Assembly (NCBI RefSeq): GCF_004364975.1
Contig: NZ_SOBW01000008.1
Location: 928,610-992,609, forward strand
DNA: 64,000 nucleotides
From: Gelidibacter sediminis
Lineage (GTDB): Bacteria > Bacteroidota > Bacteroidia > Flavobacteriales > Flavobacteriaceae
Direction: 5' to 3'
Shown here: in pieces, positions 36,226 to 45,812 of the stretch
How the letters are laid out: every line of letters begins with the position of its first letter
Position numbering within the stretch: position 1 is the stretch's first letter
Notes under the pieces: model-generated
What the model was told of the DNA's origin: nothing
Seen by the model: the letters and a program-made list of their open reading frames with translations, nothing else
Databases searched by the model: none
Made by a program: the position numbers and the translations under genes

Positions 36226-37746
36226 TTAATCAAACAGCAACTCATTTTCAATCGAAAAATCAGTGATAAATTGCACCGATTTCTGCATGAGCTCATGAAA
36301 AATTAAATCTTGAGTCACAAATTGCACTTCACTTTGGTAACTATTTAAAAATGCTTCTATTAAAGGTGACGACGTTGTTGGTTTTCTAAAAGTGATGGCC
36401 TGTGAAGCATTCAACAATTCGATTGCCAAAATCTTTTCTACATTATACACTAAGGTATAGGCTTGAGTTGCAGAGTTAGCACCCATGCTCACATGGTCTT
36501 CCTGTCCGTTTGAGGACACAATAGAATCTACACTTGCAGGTGTGGCCAATTGCTTATTGGCACTGACGATACTTGCAGCAGTATATTGCGGAATCATAAA
36601 TCCGGAATTCAACCCAGGATTGTCCACCAAGAATGTTGGCAATCCGCGCAATCCTGAAATGAGTTGATAGATACGTCTTTCAGAAATGTTGCCAAGCTCT
36701 GCCATAGCTATCTTTAAATAATCTAATGCTAAGGCTAATGGCTGTCCGTGGAAATTACCACCAGAAATAATTTCGTTCTCACCAACAAACACGTTAGGAT
36801 TATCGGTTACTGAATTGATTTCGGTTTTTATGGTTGTATGGATAAACTCTAAAGTATCTTTAGTTGCGCCATGAACCTGTGGAATGCATCTAAAGGAATA
36901 CGGATCTTGAACATGCTGCTTTTGCTGAGAAATCAACTGACTGCCATCCAAAAATTCCCGAACACGTTCTGCCGTTTTCAATTGCCCATTATGAGGACGT
37001 ACCAAATGCACCAATTCATTAAACGGCTCGATTCTTCCATCAAAAGCATCCAAAGAAATACTTCCGATTAAATCGGCCAAATAAGAAAGTTTATAAGATT
37101 TCAATAATAAGTGGACACCATAAGCACTCATAAACTGCGTTCCGTTTAAAAGCGCCAAACCTTCTTTAGACAACAACGTAATAGGTTGCCAATTGAATTG
37201 CTCCATAATTTCAGAAGCTGGCTTTACCTTGCCGTCATGAAAGACTTCCCCCTTCCCTATCAATGGTAAGGCCAAATGAGCCAAAGGTGCAAGGTCTCCA
37301 GAAGCGCCTAATGAACCTTGAGTATATATAATTGGTAAGATATCATTATTATAAAAATCGACCAAACGCTGTACCGTTTCAAGCTGTACACCACTATGAC
37401 CATAACTTAACGATTGAATTTTCAGCAATAACATCAGTTTTACAATGGCATTGGGTACCTGATCTCCCATCCCACAGGCATGAGACATCACCAAGTTTTC
37501 TTGTAACTGGGTTAATTTGTCTTTAGAAATTTTTACATTGTATAACGATCCAAACCCAGTATTGATACCATAGATTGGCTCATCTTGCTCCAACATTTTG
37601 TCGTTGAGATATACTCTACACGTATTAATTTTGGAAATGGACTCCTTTGAAAGTTCAATCTTTTTGTCATAAAAAAGGATGTCGCTTATCGTAGATATTT
37701 CTAAAGTCTTCGAGGATATCGTATGCGTTAAATTCATTATTGTCAA
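36226..37746 (-). CDS. hutH: Histidine ammonia-lyase
   Basis: A 506-residue enzyme that deaminates histidine to urocanate. The MIO cofactor forms from the Ala148-Ser149-Gly150 triad in GSLGASGDLAPLAHL, and the GINTGFGSL segment at residues 60-68 supplies the catalytic Tyr region; later SVTDNPNVF and SNGQEDHVSMG motifs are conserved. Length matches the family. A start at 37737 (MNLTHTIS) is equally possible. No other hut genes are next to it, so the pathway is split in this genome. Its stop lies 10 bp from repeat array 2. Confidence 0.96.
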   Translation of the reverse strand: MTIMNLTHTISSKTLEISTISDILFYDKKIELSKESISKINTCRVYLNDKMLEQDEPIYGINTGFGSLYNVKISKDKLTQLQENLVMSHACGMGDQVPNAIVKLMLLLKIQSLSYGHSGVQLETVQRLVDFYNNDILPIIYTQGSLGASGDLAPLAHLALPLIGKGEVFHDGKVKPASEIMEQFNWQPITLLSKEGLALLNGTQFMSAYGVHLLLKSYKLSYLADLIGSISLDAFDGRIEPFNELVHLVRPHNGQLKTAERVREFLDGSQLISQQKQHVQDPYSFRCIPQVHGATKDTLEFIHTTIKTEINSVTDNPNVFVGENEIISGGNFHGQPLALALDYLKIAMAELGNISERRIYQLISGLRGLPTFLVDNPGLNSGFMIPQYTAASIVSANKQLATPASVDSIVSSNGQEDHVSMGANSATQAYTLVYNVEKILAIELLNASQAITFRKPTTSSPLIEAFLNSYQSEVQFVTQDLIFHELMQKSVQFITDFSIENELLFD

Positions 37747-37861
37747 TTATAGGCTCAAAAATCAACAATACCTTTACATTATGCAACAAATGTTAATAAT
37801 TAATAAAAGATTCTATAATGTCTCTACAAACCCTTATTTTTGGCAACCTAAAAATATAACA

Positions 37862-38899
37862 ATGAAAAAAATATTTATTTTCTTAAGTGCTTTAGCTATT
37901 GTGTCTTGTAACGAAGCACCTAAAGATTATGTTACGTTATCAGGTAAAATTACCAATAAAACGAGCGATTCTATTTTGTTAAGAAATAGAACGACCATGA
38001 AAGCAATTGTATTGGCTTCTGACGGAACTTTTTCTGATACCATTAAAGTGGATCAACCTGAAGTATTCGGTTTTTTTAATGGCGGAAGCGCTTTACCTAT
38101 CTTCTTAAAAAATGGATTTGATATAAAAGTAAATGCAGATGGTAAAGATTTTGAAGAATCTTTAGAGTTTTCAGGATCGGGAGCTGAACATAACAATTTC
38201 TTAAAAGATCAAATGCAATTAGAGAAAAAGTTATTAGATCAGGATAAATTGAGCAACTTAAGTTCTGAAGGACTTAAAGCTGAAATGGACCAGATTAGAA
38301 AAGAATTATTGGCGTTTTATGACCACGATAAAAGTATTGATTCTACTGTCGTTAACATGGCCAAATCAAACTTGAATCCCATGCTGAATATGTTTCAAAA
38401 TTACTTTGCAGAATCGATTGCCATTAGAGAGCAATTTCCTGTAGGCTCACCTTCTCCTACGTTTGAAAACTATGAGAACTTTAAAGGCGGCACAACATCT
38501 CTTAAAGACTTGGCTGGAAAATTTGTTTATGTTGATGTTTGGGCAACTTGGTGTGGACCTTGTATTGCAGAAATTCCTGCTTTAAAGAAATTGGAGGCTG
38601 ACTACGCCGATAAGAATATAGAGTTTGTAAGTATTTCTATTGACGATGCCATGCGAAGTGGCGGCGGCGATTTAGCAGTGGCCAAAAACAAATGGAAAAC
38701 CATGATTGAAGAGAAAAATTTAGGAGGCATTCAGTTGTTTTCTGATAAAAACTGGCAGTCAGATTTTATACAAAATTACAACATCAAAGGCATCCCGAGG
38801 TTTATTTTAATTGATCCAAACGGCAACGTTGTCAATGCAAATGCACCAAGACCTTCAAGCGATAAGCTTACGGAATTGTTCGACAGTTTGAAAATTTAA
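37862..38899 (+). CDS. TlpA-like thioredoxin-fold lipoprotein
   Basis: The start is the ATG at 37862, which gives a lipoprotein signal (IFIFLSALAIVSC). The upstream frame, which reaches 37679 inside hutH, is not translated. The 345-residue product has an N-terminal beta-rich DUF4369-like region (residues about 25-140), a helical linker, and a thioredoxin domain with WATWCGPC near residue 230, plus YNIKGIPRFILID with the cis-Pro. It should act in the periplasm as a thiol-disulfide oxidoreductase; in Bacteroidota these often reduce or mature cell-envelope proteins. The gene stands alone and diverges from hutH. Confidence 0.92.
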   Translation: MKKIFIFLSALAIVSCNEAPKDYVTLSGKITNKTSDSILLRNRTTMKAIVLASDGTFSDTIKVDQPEVFGFFNGGSALPIFLKNGFDIKVNADGKDFEESLEFSGSGAEHNNFLKDQMQLEKKLLDQDKLSNLSSEGLKAEMDQIRKELLAFYDHDKSIDSTVVNMAKSNLNPMLNMFQNYFAESIAIREQFPVGSPSPTFENYENFKGGTTSLKDLAGKFVYVDVWATWCGPCIAEIPALKKLEADYADKNIEFVSISIDDAMRSGGGDLAVAKNKWKTMIEEKNLGGIQLFSDKNWQSDFIQNYNIKGIPRFILIDPNGNVVNANAPRPSSDKLTELFDSLKI

Positions 38900-38922
38900 C
38901 AAATCAATTTCTACAAAAATTA

Positions 38923-38954
38923 AAAACCGCACTTTCATTAAAGTGCGGTTTTTT
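38923..38954. terminator. Bidirectional terminator between the TlpA-like gene and nnr
   Basis: AAAACCGCACTTT and AAAGTGCGGTTTT form a 13-bp stem around CATT in a convergent gap. Confidence 0.88.
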
Positions 38955-38958
38955 GGTT

Positions 38959-40515
38959 TTAGCGTTTACCTTCCTCCGCTTCATCGGTTGGTTGCGGCAT
39001 CGGCGGTTTTTCAAAAAGGCTGAGGTAAGCTCTGCCTAAATAATCTATGACATGGCTTGCTGTTAAACTTTGATACCCATAATCTTCTACAGCAATATCA
39101 GCCGATTTTCCGTGAAGATAGACTCCAAAAACCGCGGCAATTAATGGTTCATACCCTTGGCAAATAAGTCCGGTGATAATTCCTGTCAGCACATCTCCCG
39201 TTCCCGCTGTGGCCAATCCGGGGTTGCCCGTTGAATTGACATAGAATTTACTTTCAAATACGGTTATGGTATGCGCCCCTTTAATGACAAGGATACATTT
39301 ATATTTTTTGGAGAATGCTTTGGCTTTTTTCAGTTTGTCAAAGTCATCCTTCCAGGTCCCAATCAAGCGTTCCAACTCTTTCGGATGTGGCGTTAAAATG
39401 GTTTGCGGTTTTAGCAATTTGAGGTCACTTTTGTGTTTTGATACTATATTAAGCGCATCAGCATCAATTACTAAAGGTGCTGTGTTAACCTTTAAAAATT
39501 CCTGAAGTGCAAGATGTGTGTTTTTATCAGTTCCCATTCCCATACCAACGGCAATGGCAGTAGGCTCAATATCAAATTTGATGGTTGTAATGTTCTCATC
39601 ATCAATATCAGTGATGGCCATAGCTTCAGGAAAAGCCGATTGTAATGGGATGTAGCCACATTTAGGCGTAAACGTTGTGACCAGCCCAACCCCAGAGGCC
39701 AAAGCTGCTCGTCCTGAAAGCATTACTGCACCTATTTTACCATAGCTACCACCAATAATTAGAGCATGGCCAAAAGTGCCCTTATTAGAGAATTTTTCCC
39801 GGGGTTGATAAATGGGAAGCATCTCCATTTTGCCCATCAACTCTACTTCTGTATCTGTGTTCTGTAAAAACTCAGGATCAATACCAATATTTAGCACCTC
39901 CCATTGTACGGTATACTTAGAGGTTTGTGGAAGAAAAAACACCAATTTAGGCGATTGAAAACTCAGGGTGTAATCTGCCCAAACGACGCCATTCTCATCT
40001 TCAGGAACGCGATCAGCATAAAGTCCTGAAGGCAAATCAATAGCCAGTGTAAACGCTTTTGAGGCTCTAAAATGCTGGAAAAGTCGCTTTACCCAGTCAT
40101 TGGGCGGTCTATTGAGTCCAATACCAAAAACAGCATCTACAATAATATCATCGGGACCAATTGCAGGAAAATCAGCTTCACAACTTAACATCACGGGCCA
40201 TTTTTTGGTGGTTTGTTTGATCAAATCATAGTTCACCAAAAACCCTTCGGTACGCTTGTCACTACAATTGACTACATAGGTATGCACATTGTATCCGTAA
40301 ATATTTAAATGCCTCGCCACCACTAATCCATCTCCTCCATTATTACCGATGCCGCAGAACACATGAATGGGCACTTGTGCGCCTTGCATTCGCTGATGGA
40401 TCCAATTGAAGATTTGCATCCCAGCACGCTCCATTAATTCTGTTGAACTAATGTTTTGCTTTTTTGCGGTGACTTGATCGCCTTTATATATTTGTTCTTT
40501 TGAGAATATCTTCAT
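38959..40515 (-). CDS. nnr: Bifunctional NAD(P)H-hydrate epimerase / ADP-dependent dehydratase
   Basis: A 518-residue repair enzyme for damaged NAD(P)H. The N-terminal YjeF_N half (residues 1-220) shows MERAGMQIFNWI, FCGIGNNGGDGLVVAR and AVFGIGL and epimerises R-NAD(P)HX. The C-terminal ribokinase-like half shows KGTFGHALIIGGS, VIDADALN, LTPHPKE and GTGDVL, and dehydrates S-NAD(P)HX. Length matches the fused form common in bacteria. The start is ATG at 40515, divergent from the thr leader across 115 bp. Confidence 0.95.
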   Translation of the reverse strand: MKIFSKEQIYKGDQVTAKKQNISSTELMERAGMQIFNWIHQRMQGAQVPIHVFCGIGNNGGDGLVVARHLNIYGYNVHTYVVNCSDKRTEGFLVNYDLIKQTTKKWPVMLSCEADFPAIGPDDIIVDAVFGIGLNRPPNDWVKRLFQHFRASKAFTLAIDLPSGLYADRVPEDENGVVWADYTLSFQSPKLVFFLPQTSKYTVQWEVLNIGIDPEFLQNTDTEVELMGKMEMLPIYQPREKFSNKGTFGHALIIGGSYGKIGAVMLSGRAALASGVGLVTTFTPKCGYIPLQSAFPEAMAITDIDDENITTIKFDIEPTAIAVGMGMGTDKNTHLALQEFLKVNTAPLVIDADALNIVSKHKSDLKLLKPQTILTPHPKELERLIGTWKDDFDKLKKAKAFSKKYKCILVIKGAHTITVFESKFYVNSTGNPGLATAGTGDVLTGIITGLICQGYEPLIAAVFGVYLHGKSADIAVEDYGYQSLTASHVIDYLGRAYLSLFEKPPMPQPTDEAEEGKR

Positions 40516-40604
40516 ATTAAGAGTCTTTTTTTAAGATATATTTATTAATGCAGTCCTTACATTCAAAAATGAGACTGAATATTTTTTTATTAGAGTAAAA
40601 ATAA

Positions 40605-40612
40605 TACATTTG
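40605..40612 (+). promoter_or_regulatory. -7 box TACATTTG of the thr operon promoter
   Basis: Exact TAnnTTTG match. The implied start is near 40618, only about 12 nt before the leader ORF and about 185 nt before thrA. Confidence 0.55.
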
Positions 40613-40630
40613 GAAGGTATAGACCAAGAT

Positions 40631-40723
40631 ATGTATAGCATACATTACACAAAAAATCTTTTCTTCACCTTTATTTCTATTAAAGGCACTACGTCTATTA
40701 TTGGAATTACCCCTTGGGGTTAA
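40631..40723 (+). CDS. thrL: Candidate thr operon leader peptide (30 residues)
   Basis: A short ORF between the promoter and thrA reads MYSIHYTKNLFFTFISIKG, then TTSIIGITPWG. Thr and Ile make up 11 of 30 codons, concentrated in the last third (Thr20, 21, 27; Ile23, 24, 26), as in E. coli ThrL. The last four codons and the stop form an ACCCC/GGGGT hairpin (40709-40721) followed by a TTTATATATTT stretch. A ribosome stalling at Thr or Ile codons would cover this stem. This is the arrangement expected for attenuation. Peptide synthesis and attenuation are inferred. Confidence 0.6.
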   Translation: MYSIHYTKNLFFTFISIKGTTSIIGITPWG

Positions 40724-40802
40724 TTTATATATTTCATCTCGTCCACATATTCCATTTTCATTTTTTTAAAGTAGATACTTTTAATCCATTATACACGCTA
40801 CC

Positions 40803-43247
40803 ATGAACGTATTAAAATTTGGAGGAACATCAGTTGGTTCCTCAGAAAACATAAAGAAGGTTATCCAAATCTTAGATGATTATTCGCAAACTGAATCTGT
40901 AATCTGTATTGTTTCAGCCGTTGGCGGCATTACTGATAAATTGTTGAAGGCCGGTGAATTGGCACAACAAAAAAATGAAAGCTATCTTTCTGAATTTAAG
41001 ACAATTAAAACAATTCACCTCAATATTTTGTCAGAGCTAATAAACACCCATAATGAGTCTGCAAAAGAGTATATTGAAAGCACATTAGCAAGTTTAAAAA
41101 GCTTGTTGGATGGTATTTATCTCATTAATGAACTGTCTCCCAAAACCAAAGATAAGCTCGTAAGTTTTGGAGAACTCCTATCCTCCTATATGATTGCGGA
41201 AACCATGAAAACTTCTGGTTTAGATGTCGTTCGGAAGAACAGTCAGGACCTCATAATTACCAATGCCAATTTTACAAAGGCAGAAGTAAATTACAACATT
41301 ACAAATATAAATATTCAAGAGTATTTTAAGACTGCCCACCAAAAAATTACCATCCTGCCCGGCTTTGTTTCAAAATCGGAGTCTGGCGAAATCACTACCC
41401 TTGGGCGCGGCGGTTCTGATTTTACGGCTGCCATTGTCGCGGCGGCATTAAAAGTTAACCGATTGGAAGTTTGGACGGACGTTAGCGGCATGTTTACAGC
41501 CAATCCTAAACTCGTTAAACAAGCCTATCCAATTGAAAAACTGTCATATCAGGAAGCTATGGAACTGTCTCATTTTGGAGCCAAGGTCCTCTACCCACCT
41601 TCCGTTCAGCCAGTTTTAAATTTGGGCATTCCAATTCATATTAAAAATACAACGGAACCCGAAGCTCAAGGCACTATTATCACTAACGACAAGAGCAATG
41701 GGTTTTCAAAAGCTGCAAAAGGCATCACCAATATTAGCAATATTGCTTTATTAACGTTGCAAGGACATGGGATGGTGGGCATTCCTGGATTTTCTAAGCG
41801 CTTGTTTGAAACCTTGGCTCAAGAGAAAATTAATGTGATTTTTATTACCCAAGCATCCTCGGAACATTCGATCTGTTTTGGAATTGATGAGGGGGATGCC
41901 AATCTTGCCGCAATGAGTATTAATTTGACTTTCGAAAATGAAATCGCATTAAAAAAAATAGATCCTATTATTGTAGAAAAAGATCTGTCTATTGTGGCGC
42001 TTGTGGGTGATAACATGAAAAATCATCAAGGCATCAGCGGCAGAATGTTTAGTGCTTTAGGGAAAAACAACATCAATATCAGGGCCATTGCTCAAGGCGC
42101 ATCGGAAAAGAACATCTCTACAGTAATTGCACAAAAAGACGTAAAAAAAGCACTAAATACCATACATGAACGCTTTTTTGAAGACCAAACTAAACAACTC
42201 AACGTGTTTATTACAGGCGTTGGTAATGTAGGTGAACGTCTTGTTGAACAAATTAGGCAACAACGAAAATATTTGAAAGAACAATTGAAAATCAACTTGA
42301 GAGTAATTGGGTTATCCAATTCTAAAACCATGATTTTTGATGAAACAGGATTGTCTCTTAAAAATTGGAAGGAACAATTAGCTTTGGGTGAAAAAGCGTC
42401 CTTAGAAGGATTTTTAGAGCGCAACAAGAGCTTCAACCTGCGTAATAGTGTGTTTGTAGATGTAACTGCAAATGAAGATGTTTCAAAAATATATGCAGAT
42501 TATTTACAGGAAAGTATTGCTGTTGTAGCCTGCAACAAAATAGCCTGTTCTAGTGCGTTTGAAAATTATAGCAATCTGAAACGGCTGTCCGTAAAGTACA
42601 ATGCACCTTATTTATTCGAAACGAATGTTGGTGCGGGGTTGCCTATCATTGACACGTTAAACCATTTAATTGCTTCTGGTGATAAAATAACTTCTATTCA
42701 AGCAGTGCTTTCCGGAAGTCTCAATTTTGTATTTAATAATTTTGATGACAGTACAAAATTCCACGATGTTGTAAAACAAGCACAAAAAGAAGGCTATACA
42801 GAGCCTGACCCACGTATCGACTTGAGTGGTGTAGATGTGGCTCGTAAAATTCTGATCCTCGCTCGTGAGAGTGGTACCGAAATGAATTTAGAGGATATTG
42901 AAAACACTTCGTTTTTGACGGATGCAAATTTAAAAAGTGATTCTGTAGCTGATTTTTATCAAACCTTAATTGATGATGAAGCACACTTTCAAAAGCTTTA
43001 TGCGTCAGCCAAAGCGAACGATTGCCAGTTAAAATATGTGGCGGAATTTAACGATGGAAAAGCCAAGGTTGGATTAAAAGAAATCCCTAAAGACCATCCC
43101 TTCTATAATTTACAGGGCAAGGACAATATTGTCATGTTTTATACCCAACGCTATCCAGAGCAGCCCATGATCATTAAAGGTGCTGGTGCTGGTGCGGATG
43201 TGACGGCATCTGGGTTATTTGCGGATATTATTCGGATTGGGAATTAG
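40803..43247 (+). CDS. thrA: Bifunctional aspartokinase / homoserine dehydrogenase I
   Basis: An 814-residue fusion catalysing the first and third steps from aspartate to threonine. The kinase half opens with VLKFGGTSVGSS and shows TTLGRGGSDFTAAI and ELSHFGAKVLYPP. Two ACT domains follow (ALLTLQGHGMVGIPG and SIVALVGDNMKN). The dehydrogenase half starts near residue 465 (FITGVGNVGERLVEQI) and carries CNKIA, NVGAGLPI, LSGSLN and EPDPRIDLSG. Length matches E. coli ThrA. It heads thrABC and is preceded by a Thr/Ile-rich leader ORF. Confidence 0.97.
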   Translation: MNVLKFGGTSVGSSENIKKVIQILDDYSQTESVICIVSAVGGITDKLLKAGELAQQKNESYLSEFKTIKTIHLNILSELINTHNESAKEYIESTLASLKSLLDGIYLINELSPKTKDKLVSFGELLSSYMIAETMKTSGLDVVRKNSQDLIITNANFTKAEVNYNITNINIQEYFKTAHQKITILPGFVSKSESGEITTLGRGGSDFTAAIVAAALKVNRLEVWTDVSGMFTANPKLVKQAYPIEKLSYQEAMELSHFGAKVLYPPSVQPVLNLGIPIHIKNTTEPEAQGTIITNDKSNGFSKAAKGITNISNIALLTLQGHGMVGIPGFSKRLFETLAQEKINVIFITQASSEHSICFGIDEGDANLAAMSINLTFENEIALKKIDPIIVEKDLSIVALVGDNMKNHQGISGRMFSALGKNNINIRAIAQGASEKNISTVIAQKDVKKALNTIHERFFEDQTKQLNVFITGVGNVGERLVEQIRQQRKYLKEQLKINLRVIGLSNSKTMIFDETGLSLKNWKEQLALGEKASLEGFLERNKSFNLRNSVFVDVTANEDVSKIYADYLQESIAVVACNKIACSSAFENYSNLKRLSVKYNAPYLFETNVGAGLPIIDTLNHLIASGDKITSIQAVLSGSLNFVFNNFDDSTKFHDVVKQAQKEGYTEPDPRIDLSGVDVARKILILARESGTEMNLEDIENTSFLTDANLKSDSVADFYQTLIDDEAHFQKLYASAKANDCQLKYVAEFNDGKAKVGLKEIPKDHPFYNLQGKDNIVMFYTQRYPEQPMIIKGAGAGADVTASGLFADIIRIGN

Positions 43248-43250
43248 GAT

Positions 43251-43327
43251 TCAGTGGGCAGTTTTCAGTGGGCAGTAGGCAGTCTTCAGTAGGCAGTTTT
43301 CAGTAGGCAGTTTTCAGTAGGCAGTGG
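43251..43327. repeat. Short degenerate tandem repeat (GGCAGT/TTCAGT) between thrA and thrB
   Basis: About five imperfect 15-16 bp copies of CAGTAGGCAGTTTT in a 204-bp gap. It starts right after the thrA stop. No stem or gene is seen in it. Confidence 0.8.
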
Positions 43328-43451
43328 CACGAGAATTCATAATCTGATTTAAATTAGTGATAATTCGTGCCATTCGTGTCAAAACAAATTAAGTTACGGT
43401 GACTTTAATGCTCTTTTTGATATTAATTGAAACTTAAAAAATAAAGTACTT

Positions 43452-44378
43452 GTGATAAAAAACGAAATCAAAATATTCTCCCCGGCAACGGTAGCCAATG
43501 TCTCCTGCGGATTTGACGTCCTCGGGTTTTGTTTAGAGACCATCGGCGATGAGATGGTTGTCAGAAAAACAGATAAAAAAGGTATTTTCATCACAAAAAT
43601 TGAAGGTTTTGATCTCCCTTTTGAAGCTGAAAAGAATGTGGCGGGCGTTTCTGCTTTAGCGATGATTGCTGATGCGAAACCCGACTTCGGTTTTGAGATT
43701 GAAATTTATAAACGGATTAAGCCTGGTAGCGGAATTGGGAGTAGCAGCGCCAGTGCCTCAGGATGTGTGTTTGCTATTAATGAGCTTTTAGGACGACCTT
43801 ATAATAAAACCCAAGTAACTGACTTTGCCATGAAAGGCGAAGCCTTAGCGAGTGGCAGCGAACATGCTGATAATCTCGCCCCAGGAGTTTTTGGAGGATT
43901 TACTTTGGTTAAAAGCACTGTACCATTAGAAGTGTTACAATTACCAACCCCGAAAGATCTTTATGCCACTATTATCCATCCGCAAATAGAAATCAAAACT
44001 GCTGATGCACGAGCTATTCTGCCTAAGACATTTCCTTTGCAGGATGCGATTACGCAATGGGCTAATGTGGGCAGTTTTGTGCATGCTTTACACACCAACG
44101 ACTATGAATTGTTGAAAAGAGCGTTACAAGACGTCATTGTTGAGCCACACCGTAGTCAATTGATTCCATTTTTTAAAGAGGTAAAATCTGCAGCGCTCAA
44201 TAATGGCGCCTTAGGTGCGGGGATTTCTGGTGCTGGACCTTCAATTTATGCATTATCAAAAGGGATTGAGAATGCTAAAAATGTTGAGAAAGCGATGCGA
44301 GCCGTATATTCCGAAACGAATATTGCGTTTGAAACACATGTATCTAAAATTAATACAGAAGGCATAAGAGAAATTTAA
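43452..44378 (+). CDS. thrB: Homoserine kinase
   Basis: A 308-residue GHMP kinase phosphorylating homoserine. The start is GTG at 43452. PGSGIGSSSASASG near residue 95 is the ATP-binding motif, the N-terminal FSPATVANVSCGFDVLGF and C-terminal GAGISGAGPSIYAL are family hallmarks. It lies between thrA and thrC on the same strand. Confidence 0.96.
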   Translation: MIKNEIKIFSPATVANVSCGFDVLGFCLETIGDEMVVRKTDKKGIFITKIEGFDLPFEAEKNVAGVSALAMIADAKPDFGFEIEIYKRIKPGSGIGSSSASASGCVFAINELLGRPYNKTQVTDFAMKGEALASGSEHADNLAPGVFGGFTLVKSTVPLEVLQLPTPKDLYATIIHPQIEIKTADARAILPKTFPLQDAITQWANVGSFVHALHTNDYELLKRALQDVIVEPHRSQLIPFFKEVKSAALNNGALGAGISGAGPSIYALSKGIENAKNVEKAMRAVYSETNIAFETHVSKINTEGIREI

Positions 44379-44458
44379 ATTGTGAAGTTAGATCGCGGAG
44401 TTTCACAGAGAAATGTGTAAAATATTCGTGAATTCATGACGAAAAAATAAAATTGAAA

Positions 44459-45760
44459 ATGAACTACAGATCACTAAATAAAAAAGCACCAAACTCAAGT
44501 TTTAAAGACGCCGTCATTAGAGGAATTGCGCCTGACAAAGGATTGTATTTCCCGGAAAGCATCACCCCTTTACCGTATTCGTTTTTTCAAAGTATTGACG
44601 ATTTATCATACGAGGAGATTGCCTTTGAGGCTATCAAACAATTCGTTAGTCCTGATATTCCTGAAGCTGTGTTAAAAACGATTATTGCGGAAACCTTGTC
44701 ATTTGATTTTCCTGTAGTGGCAATTAATGACAATGTTTCTACATTAGAACTTTTCCATGGTCCGACAATGGCTTTTAAGGACGTAGGTGCTCGATTTATG
44801 GCCCGATGTTTAGGATATTTTAACCAGAATAACACTAAAGAAGTTACGGTGCTGGTTGCCACTTCAGGCGATACTGGCGGTGCCGTGGCAAATGGATTTC
44901 TCGGCGTAAAAGGCGTGAATGTGGTCATTCTATATCCTAGTGGAAAAGTGAGTGCTATTCAAGAAAAACAGTTAACCACATTAAAGCAAAACATCACAGC
45001 TTTAGAGGTTGATGGTGTTTTTGATGATTGTCAAGATATGGTGAAAAGAGCGTTCTTGGACGAAGACTTGACTTCTAAAATGCAACTAACGTCAGCAAAC
45101 TCAATCAATGTCGCGCGTTGGTTACCCCAAATGTTTTATTTCTTTTTCGCTTATAAGCAACTGCATAAAACGCATAAGAACATTGTGTTTTCAGTACCAA
45201 GTGGCAACTTTGGAAATATATGCGCAGGAATGATGGCGCAACAATTAGGTTTGCCAATCCATCATTTTGTGGCGTCTAACAACCAAAATAACGTGGTCAC
45301 TGAATATCTCACCACGCAATTATACCAGCCAAAACCTTCAGTACAAACCATTAGTAACGCTATGGATGTTGGTAACCCGAGTAATTTTATCCGCATTCAG
45401 GAAATCTTCAAAAATGATTTTGAGTCCTTAAAATCGAATTTATCCTCTTATAGTTTTTCTGATGATGAAACTCGCGAGGCTTTAAAAGAACTCTATAAAA
45501 CCTATGCATATGTTGCAGATCCGCATGGTGCCGTGGGTTACTTAGGTTGTAAAGCCTATCTAGGAAAGAATCAAGATGCGCATTGTGTGTTTTTGGAAAC
45601 TGCTCATCCTACGAAATTTTTGGATGTAGTAACCTCTGTAATCACAAAGGATATAGAATTACCACCACAGATTGAAGCCGTGATGGATCAAGATAAAGAA
45701 TCCATTTCAATAGGAAGTTATGATGAATTAAAATCGGTACTTTTAAATACCATAAAATAA
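44459..45760 (+). CDS. thrC: Threonine synthase
   Basis: A 433-residue PLP enzyme converting O-phosphohomoserine to threonine. The PLP-binding Lys is in TMAFKDVGARF (near residue 105); SGDTGGAVANGF, SANSINVARWLPQ and VPSGNFGN are conserved. An upstream TTG at 44453 would add only two residues; the ATG is preferred. It closes the thr operon, followed by a terminator. Confidence 0.97.
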   Translation: MNYRSLNKKAPNSSFKDAVIRGIAPDKGLYFPESITPLPYSFFQSIDDLSYEEIAFEAIKQFVSPDIPEAVLKTIIAETLSFDFPVVAINDNVSTLELFHGPTMAFKDVGARFMARCLGYFNQNNTKEVTVLVATSGDTGGAVANGFLGVKGVNVVILYPSGKVSAIQEKQLTTLKQNITALEVDGVFDDCQDMVKRAFLDEDLTSKMQLTSANSINVARWLPQMFYFFFAYKQLHKTHKNIVFSVPSGNFGNICAGMMAQQLGLPIHHFVASNNQNNVVTEYLTTQLYQPKPSVQTISNAMDVGNPSNFIRIQEIFKNDFESLKSNLSSYSFSDDETREALKELYKTYAYVADPHGAVGYLGCKAYLGKNQDAHCVFLETAHPTKFLDVVTSVITKDIELPPQIEAVMDQDKESISIGSYDELKSVLLNTIK

Positions 45761-45763
45761 AGA

Positions 45764-45785
45764 AGAGGCGTAAGCCTCTTTTTTA
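45764..45785 (+). terminator. Terminator of the thr operon
   Basis: AGAGGCG/CGTAAGCCTCT stem (GAGGC/GCCTC with GTAA loop) followed by T6. Confidence 0.85.
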
Positions 45786-45812
45786 ATACTATAAGATCTA
45801 ATATAATTACCG

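Noticed and set aside
37679-37861. N-terminal extension of the TlpA-like protein, overlapping hutH
   Set aside because: The internal ATG at 37862 begins a proper lipoprotein signal; the extension overlaps hutH antisense and lacks any protein-like pattern.
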